A stretch of DNA of 64,000 nt from CAJXVA01 sp963761755 (GTDB taxonomy: Bacteria; Myxococcota_A; Polyangia; Nannocystales; Nannocystaceae). The notes under the pieces were generated by a model. The model was not told the DNA's origin. It saw only the letters and a program-made list of their open reading frames with translations, and did no database searches. Shown here in pieces: positions 43,956 to 53,500 of this stretch. The stretch is from the NCBI GenBank assembly GCA_963761755.1, contig CAVXIC010000012.1:682001-746000 (forward strand). The letters are read 5' to 3'. Numbering within the stretch: the stretch's first letter is position 1; every line of letters starts with the position of its first letter. The translations under genes were made by a program, and so were the position numbers.

Positions 43956-44940
43956 ACCCGCTGTACTGCCGGCCGAAGCTGGGCGCGGCGGTGAGGGTCT
44001 CGCGGGGGCGGAGGGAAGCGGTGCCCGACTGCCGACGCTTCTTGACGCCGATGACGATCAGGGCGACCGCACCGCCGAGCAGGAGCGGGGTGAGGACGGC
44101 ACCCGAGATGAGGACCGCGTTGGCGCGCTCACCCGCGTCGTTGGCGTTTTCGATCTTGTCGTCGGCGATCCGCTCGAGGACGGCGTCATTGGCCATCTGC
44201 GCCTCGAGCTTCTCGACCTGGCCTTCGTTGTAGTCATCCTCGGCGTTGCGGCCCAACGAGCTGCCCACCGGGATCATGATGGCCGTGCCGACCCCGAGCA
44301 CCCCGAGGCCGACCCCGCCGATGATCAGACCCAGTCCAGCGTTGGAGGGCTGGGCCGGAGGCGGGGACTGGAGGGGTGGCTGGGGTGGGGGCTGGTCGCC
44401 GGGACCGTCGCCGTCGGCGACTGCGCCGCCGCCCGGTGGTGGGGGTTTGGGGTCCCGCGCCTCTTCGAGCAGACGGTCGAGCTTGGCGGCAAGGGTCTGA
44501 ATGTCACCCAGGACCGCGACGCTGTCGCCGTGGACCGCCTGAAACTCCTTGTAGTAGTTCTGCAGCGTCGCCTTGCCCTGCTCGAGTTGGGCGACGTCGC
44601 CGTCGCCGTTCTCGTCGACGATGCCTTCGTAGGCCTGAATGTGTGCGTCGAGAATGTTGAGGATGAGGCTCTCGCGAATGGCCTTGTTGTCGGCCGACTC
44701 GTCGATGAGGTTCATCAGGCGCGTGAACACTTCGGCCGCCCGCTTGAATTCCTTCTGCTCCATGTACTCTTGACCCTCGCCGTACATGCGTCCGATTTCC
44801 TCCTGGCTCGGAGCGGCGAGAGCCGTCGTCGGCACGGATGCACACACGAGCGCGGAAACCACTGCCAGGGCGCCGACGCGCTGCTGGAGGCGTCGGACCC
44901 ACAGGCGGTCGGCGACACGAGAGAGGGCGGAGCTGGCCAT
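43933..44940 (-). CDS. exported protein with TPR-like segment and two C-terminal helices
   Basis: This 335-aa protein has a signal peptide (VSALVCASVPTTALA). A helical, TPR-like region (MYGEGQEYMEQKEFKRAAEV) and a Pro-rich linker (PPPPGGG, PPPQPPLQSPPPAQP) follow. Two hydrophobic segments lie near the end (LGLIIGGVGLGVLGVGTAIM, VLISGAVLTPLLLGGAVALI), and the tail is basic. It lies 66 bp after tssA on the same strand and may be the last gene of the T6SS arm. No Tss family was recognised. ATG 44940 (MASSALSR) is preferred, because the extension to 44979 lacks coding character. Function unknown. Confidence 0.65.
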   Translation of the reverse strand: MASSALSRVADRLWVRRLQQRVGALAVVSALVCASVPTTALAAPSQEEIGRMYGEGQEYMEQKEFKRAAEVFTRLMNLIDESADNKAIRESLILNILDAHIQAYEGIVDENGDGDVAQLEQGKATLQNYYKEFQAVHGDSVAVLGDIQTLAAKLDRLLEEARDPKPPPPGGGAVADGDGPGDQPPPQPPLQSPPPAQPSNAGLGLIIGGVGLGVLGVGTAIMIPVGSSLGRNAEDDYNEGQVEKLEAQMANDAVLERIADDKIENANDAGERANAVLISGAVLTPLLLGGAVALIVIGVKKRRQSGTASLRPRETLTAAPSFGRQYSGFSLQGRF

Positions 44941-45006
44941 GGCGGCAGTCTCACCAAAGTGGCGCAGGACGTCAAACAAACACGTCGCGGGGGGGCAGGC
45001 CGAGGC

Positions 45007-47307
45007 TCAACTGGACAGTCGGGCAGCGGCCGCGGGGTCCACGAGGCACAACCGCTCGAAGGCCTCGTCCGCACCGGCGTGCTTGCCCCCGGCCTTGTTC
45101 GCGGCTCGAATGCTGCGAACGAGCCCCTCCAGGCATCGGGAGGCCAGATCGGGCTCCCACGTGAGCAGGTCGCGGGCGGTCATGTCTCGCTCCAGGGCCG
45201 CGAACATCCCCCGGGCCAGCTGGGGTTGATTGCTCGCCGAGAAGATCTCCGCGAGCGTGAGCTGCCGGACGAAGCGGGATCGGGGCGTCGAGGCCTCGTC
45301 GATGCGCTGGCGGGCGAGCTTGATCGCGTCGGTGGGTTTGCCAGCCATCTGTCCGCGCACGTCGGCCATCGCGGCCTTGTCCTCGGACTCGCCGCCTCCG
45401 CCTCCGCCTCCGTCGCCGGGGCCCGCGAGGGTGGCGATCCACGCCTTGGTTTCGTCGTCCGCCAGCGGGCTGCCGTCTCCGGCCGTGAAGTCGAGCAGGT
45501 CGGGCATCCGGCGGACGAGCGTGGCAACCTCGCCCGCGAGCGCGGCGCGGGCCGGGGCAAAGTCGTCGCCCAAACCCTCGAGAGCTTGGTCGGTCATTCG
45601 GTTGAGGTCCAGGCAGAACCTGAACTGCATCAGCGCAGACTCGGTTTCTTCGATCAGCGCGGCCCACTTGCCGTTGGACGCGATCGTCTGGAACTGCCCT
45701 CGGCGAGGTGCGGGAAGCGGGGGGATCTGCGTCTTGCCGCCCGCGTCGGCTGGGGGGGTCTTGTGAAGGTGCAGCCACAGCCCCGCGCGCAGCAGCCGGT
45801 AGGCCGCCGGGGACTTGAGCTCGGCCCGGCGAAGCAAGCCTGCGGCCTTGACCAACCCGCGCCCCGTCTCGAGCAGGTACCGGTTGACCTCCTCCGCGCT
45901 GCCGACGTCGTCGGTGGTGGCCGGCATCGGGACGGAGGGTGTGGCCGTCGGCGCGGCGGGTCGAGGCGGTGCCGCCTGGGGCGGCGCCTGCTGGGGCTTG
46001 GGCTCGGGTTTGGGTTCGGGCTTGGGCAGCGCGAGCAGCATCCGCTGCATGCGCTCGGTCATGGGGGAGGTGGGAGGCGCCTGGTCGTCCAGCCGCCCGC
46101 GCAGGCTGGTCGCAAGCGCCTTGACGACCTCGTTGAGGACCATCAACGTCTCTCGTTGACCGGGCTCGAGCGTCTCGCGGCCCAGCGCGGGCTCGAGGTG
46201 GCCGACCAACCAACCCACCGCGTTGCCGCGACCGCGGGGGCGGATCGGGAACATGCCCTCGGTGTACTGCTCGAGGATCTGCTCGACCACGACCAGGCCC
46301 AACGGAAGCGCATCGAGCCCATCGGCTTGGTACCGGGCGAAGGCGAAGTACGACGCCATGAGCAGGTCCTTGCCCTTGGTCTGCAGCACCTGCCCCGAGA
46401 GGTCCCGAACCGTCTTCCAGTCCGGATCGCCGCCGGTGGGTGCGTCGAGCTGCGTGATCTCGACGCGGCAGGTCTCGTAGGCCTCGTCGTACCGAGGGTC
46501 CTCGCCGCAGGGAGCGGCCTCGGAGATCGGGCTCGTCCAGGCCTTGGCCTCCTCACGCAGCGCCTCGAGCGGGTCGGCGGTCGGGGCAGGCGCGGACGCG
46601 ACCGGGGCAGGCGCGGTCGGTGGTGGCGCACTTGCGGCGGCCGGCTGCTCGGAGGCCTCGAGCGGGGGCGGAGGTTCGGGGGCCGCGGGTGCAGCAGCTG
46701 CGTCGGATGGGGGCGAGCTCGCCGGTGCCGCGGGCTTGGGGGCCTCGGGCAGCTTGAGCTTGATCCGCGTCAACGCCTCGGTCACCCCGCTCATCGACGG
46801 ACAGTGGTCCTCGAGCTTGTCGCGGGCGATGCCGCCCAGCTGCTTCCACGACGCATCGATCAGATCGATTGCGAGCCGGTCAGAGGGCTGCAGGTCGATC
46901 TCCGGGAGGCGCCGCTCGAGACGATCGGTGAGCCACCCCAAGGCGTTGCCGCGGGCGCGCAGACGCTTGGCGGGAGGGAACGCCGAGTCCCAATACGTCG
47001 TCAGCAGACCCTCGATGGTCGCGATCCCGATCGCGAGCCCCGTGGGTCCCTCGGTCTGCAGCAACGCGTAGCAGGCGTAGCTGGCCACGAGCATGTCCTT
47101 GGTGGTGCTGGTGAGCAGCTCTCGGGTCGACTTGGCGACGTCGGGCCACTCGACCTCGCCCCCGGTCGGCGAGTCGAGCGACGCCATGAGGTTGCGAACC
47201 TCCTCGTAGCGCGGATCGTACGAAGCGTTTTGTCCGGCGGGCTCGGCCTCTGAAATGGGGGCGAGCAGTTCGCCGGCTCGGGATTGGGTCTCTTCGGCAA
47301 GGGCCAT
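45007..47307 (-). CDS. tssA: type VI secretion protein TssA with duplicated ImpA_N domain
   Basis: This 766-aa protein is a long TssA, the cap or organiser of sheath-tube assembly. The ImpA N-terminal domain occurs twice. The first copy spans about residues 15-135 (PISEAEPAGQNASYDPRYEE to RGNALGWLTDRLERRL). The second spans about 258-380 (PISEAAPCGEDPRYDEAYET to RGNAVGWLVGHLEPAL). An Ala/Pro linker of about 65 residues separates them. The C-terminal half resembles the VasJ-type region. Standard TssA proteins have one such domain. The gene follows tssC after 94 bp that contain a strong hairpin. The ATG start matches the domain start. Confidence 0.88.
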   Translation of the reverse strand: MALAEETQSRAGELLAPISEAEPAGQNASYDPRYEEVRNLMASLDSPTGGEVEWPDVAKSTRELLTSTTKDMLVASYACYALLQTEGPTGLAIGIATIEGLLTTYWDSAFPPAKRLRARGNALGWLTDRLERRLPEIDLQPSDRLAIDLIDASWKQLGGIARDKLEDHCPSMSGVTEALTRIKLKLPEAPKPAAPASSPPSDAAAAPAAPEPPPPLEASEQPAAASAPPPTAPAPVASAPAPTADPLEALREEAKAWTSPISEAAPCGEDPRYDEAYETCRVEITQLDAPTGGDPDWKTVRDLSGQVLQTKGKDLLMASYFAFARYQADGLDALPLGLVVVEQILEQYTEGMFPIRPRGRGNAVGWLVGHLEPALGRETLEPGQRETLMVLNEVVKALATSLRGRLDDQAPPTSPMTERMQRMLLALPKPEPKPEPKPQQAPPQAAPPRPAAPTATPSVPMPATTDDVGSAEEVNRYLLETGRGLVKAAGLLRRAELKSPAAYRLLRAGLWLHLHKTPPADAGGKTQIPPLPAPRRGQFQTIASNGKWAALIEETESALMQFRFCLDLNRMTDQALEGLGDDFAPARAALAGEVATLVRRMPDLLDFTAGDGSPLADDETKAWIATLAGPGDGGGGGGGESEDKAAMADVRGQMAGKPTDAIKLARQRIDEASTPRSRFVRQLTLAEIFSASNQPQLARGMFAALERDMTARDLLTWEPDLASRCLEGLVRSIRAANKAGGKHAGADEAFERLCLVDPAAAARLSS

Positions 47308-47344
47308 GGCAGCAAAGGGGCGCGTGGGAGAGGGGCGACACGAA

Positions 47345-47377
47345 GAAGCCGCAACCTCGGACCAAGGTTACGGCTTC
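47345..47377 (-). terminator. attenuator-type hairpin between tssC and tssA
   Basis: GAAGCCG-C-AACCT (47345-47357) pairs with AGGTT-A-CGGCTTC (47365-47377): 12 bp with one mismatch and a 7-nt loop. On the transcribed strand it follows the tssC stop by 24 nt and is followed by TTCGTG. It may cut transcription after the abundant sheath genes or stabilise their 3' end. Confidence 0.5.
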
Positions 47378-47401
47378 CACAGCGACAGGTGTCGGACGGG
47401 G

Positions 47402-48886
47402 TCAGGTCTTGTCGAGCTTGCCGACGAGCGACAGGGTGAACGATGCACCCATGTACTTGAAGTGGGGTCGAACCTTGAGGTCGACCTTGTACCAACCCGC
47501 GTTCCCGGGCACGTCTTCGACCGTGATCTTGGCGGCGCGAAGCGGCTTGCGCGAGCGCACCGCGGGGGCCGGGTTCTCCATGTCGGCGACGTACTGTCGG
47601 ATCCAGTTGTTGAGCTCGCGCTCCAGGTCGCCCTTCTCCTTCCACGTGCCGATCTGCTCGCGCTGCATGACCTTGAGGTAGTGCGACAGCCGCGTGATCA
47701 CGAACATGTAGGGCAGCTGGGTGCCCAGGCGGTAGTTGAGCTCGTTGGCCTTGCCCTCTTCGGTGTCGGCGTAGATCTTGGGCTTTTGGCACGAGTTGGC
47801 CGAGAAGAACGCCGCGTTGTTGGAGTCCTTGCGGAAGGTGAGCCCGATGAAGCCCTCTTCGGAGAGCTCGTACTCGCGACGCTCGGTGAGCTGGATCTCG
47901 GTGGGGATCTTGGTCTGAATCTCGCCCATCGCCTTGTATTGGTGAAGGTGGAGATCTTCGACCGCGCCGCCGGCCTGAGGACCGATGATGTTGGGACACC
48001 AGCGATACTTGGCGAAGCTGTCGGCGACGCGCGTGGCCAACGTGATGGAGGCGGGCCCCCACAGGTAGTTGTCGTGCTTTCCGACCGCGTCTTCGCTGAA
48101 GTTGAAGGACTTCACCGGGACGGTGTCCTGGCCATAGGGAAGGCGCAGGAGGAACCGAGGCATCGCCAGACCGACGTAGCGCGCGTCCTCGGACTCGCGG
48201 AACGAGTGCCAACGGGCGTACTGCGGACCCTCGAACAAGGACTTGAGGTCCTTGAGCTTGGGCAGGGGCTCGAAGGATTCCTCACCGAAGAATGCCGGAC
48301 CCGCGTTGGCAAAGAACGGCGCGTGGGACATCGCGGCCACCGAGGCGCAGCTCTGCAGCAGCTGAATGTCCTGGGGGCCGGGGCCGAAGTCGAAGTTGGC
48401 CACCATCAGCCCGAAGGGCTTGCCGCCGAACGTCCCGTACTCGGCCGAGTAGACGGTGCGATACAGGCCCGACTTGGGGATCTCCGGCGAGTCTTCGAAA
48501 TCGTCGAGGAGGTCCTGCTTGGAGCAGTTGAGCACCTCGAGACGAACGTTCTCGCGGAAGTTGAAGCTGTCCACCATGTACTTGAGGCCGCGCCACGCGG
48601 ACTCGAGCTGCTGGAACTTCTCGTTGTGAAGAACCTCGTTGATCTGCGAGCTGAGGCGCTCGTCGATCTCCGCGATCATCGAGTCGACCGCGGCCTTGTC
48701 GATCTTGCTGAACTTGCCGGAGTTGGCGATCGCCTCGGCAATGAACGCAGTGACACCTTGCTTGGCGATGTCATACGTCTCTTGACCGGGGGTGACCTTG
48801 GCTTCGTTCAGCAGTTCGCTGAGCAGGGAGCCGCCCGCTTCGGTAGTGGTAGCCGCGCCGCCTTCTTGTGCTTGCTCTTCGGACAT
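47402..48886 (-). CDS. tssC: type VI secretion sheath large subunit
   Basis: This 494-aa protein is the large contractile-sheath subunit (VipB/TssC). Recognisable segments are LESAWRGLKYMVDSFNFREN, EVLNCSKQDLLDDFED, the YSAEYGTFGGKPFGLMVANFDF region and MSHAPFFANAGPAFFG. LPYGQDTVPVKSFNFSEDA and the C-terminal LPYMFVITRLSHYLKVMQRE with VRPHFKYMGASFTLSLVGKLDK also fit. With TssB it builds the sheath that contracts to drive the Hcp tube outward. It lies 64 bp after tssB. Length is typical. Confidence 0.97.
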   Translation of the reverse strand: MSEEQAQEGGAATTTEAGGSLLSELLNEAKVTPGQETYDIAKQGVTAFIAEAIANSGKFSKIDKAAVDSMIAEIDERLSSQINEVLHNEKFQQLESAWRGLKYMVDSFNFRENVRLEVLNCSKQDLLDDFEDSPEIPKSGLYRTVYSAEYGTFGGKPFGLMVANFDFGPGPQDIQLLQSCASVAAMSHAPFFANAGPAFFGEESFEPLPKLKDLKSLFEGPQYARWHSFRESEDARYVGLAMPRFLLRLPYGQDTVPVKSFNFSEDAVGKHDNYLWGPASITLATRVADSFAKYRWCPNIIGPQAGGAVEDLHLHQYKAMGEIQTKIPTEIQLTERREYELSEEGFIGLTFRKDSNNAAFFSANSCQKPKIYADTEEGKANELNYRLGTQLPYMFVITRLSHYLKVMQREQIGTWKEKGDLERELNNWIRQYVADMENPAPAVRSRKPLRAAKITVEDVPGNAGWYKVDLKVRPHFKYMGASFTLSLVGKLDKT

Positions 48887-48950
48887 CTATCTTTCCAGAC
48901 TGTGTGGGGCTGAATCGTTGGGACTCGTGCAGACAGGGGGGACCGAAGGC

Positions 48951-49451
48951 TCAGCCTTCGCCACCGCTGCCCTTGTTGAGACCAAGCTCCGCCATGAGAG
49001 CGTCGCGCTGCTCGGGGTTCTCGAGCATCGCCTGCAGCTTCTTGCGGAAGGTCGGCACGTTGCCCATGGGTGACTTGAGTGCGGTGAGAGCGTCGCGAAG
49101 GTCCATGAGCTTCTGCAGCTCGGGGACTTGGCCGAGCACGCCTTCGGGGGTGAAGTCCGCGAGCGTCTTGAACTTGAGGCTGGCGGACATCTCCGAACCT
49201 TCATCGCCCGAGAGTCTGTCCGGGACGTTGATGTCGATGCCGAGATCATGCTTCTCCATGACCTCGTTGAAGTTGTCCTTGTCGATGTTGATCGGCTTGC
49301 GATCCTCGAGCTGCCGGTCGTCAGGACGCCCGGTGTAATCACCGATCGCGAGGACTTTGAGGGGAAGTTCGACTTCCTCTGCGCCGTCGACCGCGGGCTT
49401 GTAGACGATGTTGACGCGCTCCTTGGGCGCAACCGATCCTTCTTTCGCCAT
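48951..49451 (-). CDS. tssB: type VI secretion sheath small subunit
   Basis: This 166-aa protein is the small sheath subunit (VipA/TssB). It has RVNIVYKPAVDGAEEVELPLKVL followed by GDYTGRPDDRQLEDRKPINI, the conserved N-terminal pattern, then SLKFKTLADFTPEGVLGQVPEL. It interlocks with TssC. It begins the tssBCA part of the minus arm after a 134-bp gap from tagF that may carry its own promoter. The ATG follows a weak AAGG. Confidence 0.96.
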   Translation of the reverse strand: MAKEGSVAPKERVNIVYKPAVDGAEEVELPLKVLAIGDYTGRPDDRQLEDRKPINIDKDNFNEVMEKHDLGIDINVPDRLSGDEGSEMSASLKFKTLADFTPEGVLGQVPELQKLMDLRDALTALKSPMGNVPTFRKKLQAMLENPEQRDALMAELGLNKGSGGEG

Positions 49452-49498
49452 GCTTGTTCGCTACCTTGCTTCTTTTTGGGGTGAACTCGACGGTTCGC

Positions 49499-49525
49499 AC
49501 GCTAACACAGCGCGCGAGGGTACAA
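49499..49525 (-). promoter_or_regulatory. possible promoter of tssBCA
   Basis: On the minus strand TTGTAC (49520-49525) and TAGCGT (49499-49504) are separated by 15 nt, about 47 nt before the tssB start. The spacer is short for sigma70. The 134-bp gap between tagF and tssB is larger than the other gaps in this arm, which favours a separate promoter. Confidence 0.3.
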
Positions 49526-49585
49526 AATGACAAGACAGTGCCAGGGACAGGGCCAACGACGGGGCCGAAGGCCGGTTGCCTGGCG

Positions 49586-50530
49586 TCAGGGTTGAACCAA
49601 TGCGGTGAGCAATCCTGCAGCTGTGGGTGCGGGTGGTTCCAACGCTTGCCGCTGCTTGGTGCCCAACGCGTTGCGGCCCGCTTCGATCGCCGCCGCTGAA
49701 GAGGTGCGGGTGGGCCAGAGCCGATCGGCGACCACGGCCGGATCGGCAAAGTAGTGGAGCAGACCCAAGGGAGGCGCTCCGAGGCACAGCAGCATGCGGG
49801 AGTCTTGGCTGGTCACGTCGGTCCAGAAGAAGGACGGCGGCGCAGCGCTCCAACCCAGCAAGCCCTCGGCCAGGCAGAGCCAGAACGCGCGCTGAACGTC
49901 GTCCCCTGCGTGACACTCGACGATGATGCCGGCTTTTCCCGGGTCTCGGCCGTGGCACTGCTGACACGCGGTCCGCATCATGTTCAGGCCGTGGTAGTGG
50001 ACGCCGTGGGCCAGGGGCCCGAACAGGTGCTCGAGCAGGAGCCCGCCCGGGGTCGCGCCCAAGGCCTCGTGGGTCCATAGGGCCGCGTCGCGGAGCTCGG
50101 CCGCGCCGGGTCGGTTCAGCTCGCCGACGCGCGCGGTGAGGGTCGGGACGTCCAGGGCATGCGCCTCGCTCAGCGTTTGGCAGACCCCGTCGAGGAATCC
50201 GTCGAACGCGGTGGGCAACGCCGAGAAGCGGGGCATGGCCGCGTGCGCGTCGACTTGCGTGTAGATGCACAGCGGGAAGCTACGGCCCACCTGGTCTCGG
50301 CTCGGCGCGAGCGCGCCGACCACAGCGGAGCCATCCGGATCGCGATAGAGGAACCGGATGGGTGGGTCCGCAATCGCGACCTGCTTGGATGCGAGGTAGT
50401 CGTTCTCCTGCTGCAACCACCCCTGCAGGGCCTGGGCTCCGGCCGAGCCGCTGCCCAGGGAGAGGAAGTCGGCCGCGGCGGGTACCTTTCCGAACGCGCC
50501 GTTGCAGGTGGATTGGTTGGGAACGTTCAC
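49586..50530 (-). CDS. tagF: type VI secretion-associated protein TagF (ImpM-like)
   Basis: This 314-aa protein starts with NGAFGKVPAAADFLSLGSGS and has GRSFPLCIYTQV and LPTAFDGFLDGVCQTLSEAH, which fit the TagF/ImpM N-terminal domain. The C-terminal half contains SFFWTDVTSQDSRMLLCLGAPP, similar to the regions that follow TagF domains. TagF proteins restrain T6SS assembly, often opposite a kinase of the PpkA type. The GTG start at 50530 overlaps the tssM stop in GTGA, which settles the start. Its kinase partner may be the split kinase at 41 kb, which is inference. Confidence 0.85.
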   Translation of the reverse strand: MNVPNQSTCNGAFGKVPAAADFLSLGSGSAGAQALQGWLQQENDYLASKQVAIADPPIRFLYRDPDGSAVVGALAPSRDQVGRSFPLCIYTQVDAHAAMPRFSALPTAFDGFLDGVCQTLSEAHALDVPTLTARVGELNRPGAAELRDAALWTHEALGATPGGLLLEHLFGPLAHGVHYHGLNMMRTACQQCHGRDPGKAGIIVECHAGDDVQRAFWLCLAEGLLGWSAAPPSFFWTDVTSQDSRMLLCLGAPPLGLLHYFADPAVVADRLWPTRTSSAAAIEAGRNALGTKQRQALEPPAPTAAGLLTALVQP

Positions 50531-53500
50531 TCGCTGCAACCCGCCGTGTCGAGCAGGAGGTTCTTGGGAGGCACGAGGCCGGGATGCCGGAACACCTGCA
50601 GGAAGTCGGTGGGGCGCTCCTGGGTGCCGAAGAACGGCGTGTCGTCCTCGGTGGGACGGAACTTCATCTTCACGATTCCCGCGGACTGGTCGCGCACGTC
50701 CCACTTGAGCACGAAGACCGCGCTGTCGGGGGAGCCGGAGACGGTGCCCTCCTCGAGGAGCTCGAAGAAGCCCCAGGGGCCCTTGCGCTCGAGGTTGCCA
50801 CGAACGGCCTGGCTGCGGGTGGTGAGCTCGGCGCCTGCGTCCCCCTCACCGGGCCACTGCATGCGCAGGAACCGGCCCGGGCCGTTCTTGTGCTCGATCT
50901 TCTTGCCGTCGACCTCGAGCGTCGTGGCCGAAGCGGCCGGGTTGTCGTCGATGAAGACCTCGAACTCGACCCGCATCTCGCCGTTGGGGAACATGACGCG
51001 GCTGAGGTCGTCGGCGCGCTCGAGGAAGCTCACGACGTCGGGGTTGTACTTGATCGTCTCCTTGGCCCCACGCTTCTCGAACTCGAAAGTCCCGTGCTTG
51101 CGCGGGATCCTCGAGGCGAGGGCCGTGCCGTAGTAGGTCCAAAGCGCGCCCTTTTCGGGATGCAGGAGCTCCTCGAAGTCCTTGAACTTCACGTTGCGTC
51201 CGGTCTTGGTGAAGGGATACCGGCCCAACAGGTCGAGCATCGGCTTGTAGACCGACTCGCAGTAGTTCTTGGCGAGCACGCCCTTGAACTCCTTGCCGAC
51301 CATGGCCTGCACGGCCTCGAAGGGCGGCGGGAGCCAGCGGGCCAGCGTCGGACGCCACCCCTTGAGGTCCGACTCGTTGAGGACCGCATCGATCGTCGTC
51401 AGGCCGTTCTTGACCGCGTTCTTGAGGGACTTCGCGGCGTCCTCGTCGTCGTGATCGATCTTGGCCCGAAGGGCGTCGCGGACGGTCTTGAGCTCTTCGT
51501 TGTAGCGATCGAGCTGCACCGGCGGAGGCGGTGGAGCGGCCTGGCCCTCGGGCGCCGGTGGCGTGGGCAGGTAGCCAAAGGACGCCAGGCCCTCGAACGT
51601 CTTCTTGACGTCCTCGGGCGTCTTGAGCAGCGGGTTGGCGTCGTCGCCCCCGCCTCCGCCTTGGAGGCGCTTGCCCGCTGCCGCGATGGCCTTGCCCTTC
51701 TTGCCCTTCTTCGCCGCCTGGTCGAGCGCCTTGTCGCCCAGCTCTCCGGCGAGGTCCCCCGCCTTGTCGGACGCGGTCTCTTCCTCGAGCAACGTGGTGT
51801 GGTAGTCGAGGTTTTGGCACAGCCGCCCCAGAGGCGGCGTGGCACCACGGGTGAGGTCGCCGAACACCTTCTGGGCCTCGAGCAGGTCGTCGGGCGCGAC
51901 GACGTAGATCGCGTTGATGAAGCCCTTCCACTCCGAGATGTAGTTCTCGAAGTACAGCGAGCGCAGCGCGATGAGCTGGCTCTCCTTGGACTTCTCGGCC
52001 TCCTCTTCGGTACGGCCCAGGACCCACTCATTGCCCTGTGCGGTCGCGAGGACGGCCTCGAGGTTGCCGCGGATCTCGTTCTCCCACGCGGTGCGCGTGT
52101 AGGCGCCTGCGACGGTGCGGTTGTCGTTCTTGAGCGCGACGTTGCTGGCGGTGACTGCGTTGAGGGTGAGGTCCTGCGTCTCGACGCCCCGCAGCAGCTC
52201 ATCGAGCAGCGCCTGGGTTTGGTCGGTGCGCTTGAGGACCTTGCGGACCTCCTTGACGAGGGTGGTGTCGCGCTCGAACAGCAGCGTCTCGGGATGCTCG
52301 GCCAGGTTGTCGACGTAGGCCACCGCGACCGCCTTCATGGTCGAGACGTCGCCGGTGAGGTTCATGCGCTCGAGGATCGCCGACCACGAGGTGCCGAGGC
52401 GATCGGCCAGCCAGGTCCGCTGCTCCTCGTCCAGCCCTGGCTCACCCTCGCCGTACTCGCCCGAGAGCAGGAGATAGGTACGCAGCCGGGCCCGGAACTC
52501 CTCTTGCTCCTCGGGCTTGGGCTGGTCGGACAGCGGACCGTAGGTCTGTGCGAATCGCTTGAGCTCGCGCACCTCGATCGCCATCAGCGGCTGCACGACC
52601 TCTTCGCGCACCGTGGTGACGTAGAGGGCTTCGACGCGTTCGGAGAACCGCGCGCCCTGGTACATGCCCATGCGCATCAGCACCGGTACACCCTCGTCGT
52701 CGTGGTCGTCGAGCTCTCGCTCTACGCCGTACAGTGGCTGGAGCTTGGAGAGTTCGATGGGGTCGACGCCGGCGTGTTCGCTCTGCCGGTGTTCGTTGAG
52801 CTCCTCCAGCGCCACCTCACCTCGGGTGATGAAGTCGCGGTTGCGCTTGAAGGAGAGCACCGGCAGCACCGACATGCCGATGGCGAGCAGGAACAAGCCC
52901 GCGGCGACGGCGTGGCCGATCACCGACTGCCGCTTGACGTGGGCAGCGCTGCGGGTGGCGACGTTCTTGTCGGGGAAGATGACCTTGCCGAAGACGTCTC
53001 CGAGGAAGTAGCTCTTCGCCTCGACCTGTTGCTGCGTGAAGCTCATCTGCGGCTGGACGCCAAAGGCCTCCGCCATCGAGTTCATGATGCGATCGATCGG
53101 GCTGCCCTCTTGGGTGCCCGAGGTGAAGTAGGCCCCGCGGAAGATCGGCGACTCCGTGTAGATGCTCTCGGCCATCAGCTCGCCGACGAACATCGAGAGG
53201 TTGGCGCGCAGCGGCTCGAAGTACTGCGGGAAGGTGAAGATCTTGTCCTTCGCGGCGTCGGCGCGCTCTTCGGCGAGTCGGCGCGTCGCACGTCGCTCGA
53301 CGACCTGCGTGAGCTCGACGAAGTGATCGTCGAACAGCGCCGCCGGCTTGTCCTTGGTCGTGACCGGGACCGTGAATCCCCAGATCTGACCACGCTCCTT
53401 TTGGCCGAGGTCGGAGAACATCTCGACGAAGCCCGGCAGCAGGTCGCACTTGGTGAACAGGACGTACACCGGGACCACCATCTCGAGCTTGCCCATGACC

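Noticed and set aside
43255..47253. 1332-aa plus-strand frame
   Set aside because: It begins inside the TPR gene in another frame and runs antisense through the 335-aa protein gene and tssA. The minus-strand genes have clear domains; this frame has none.
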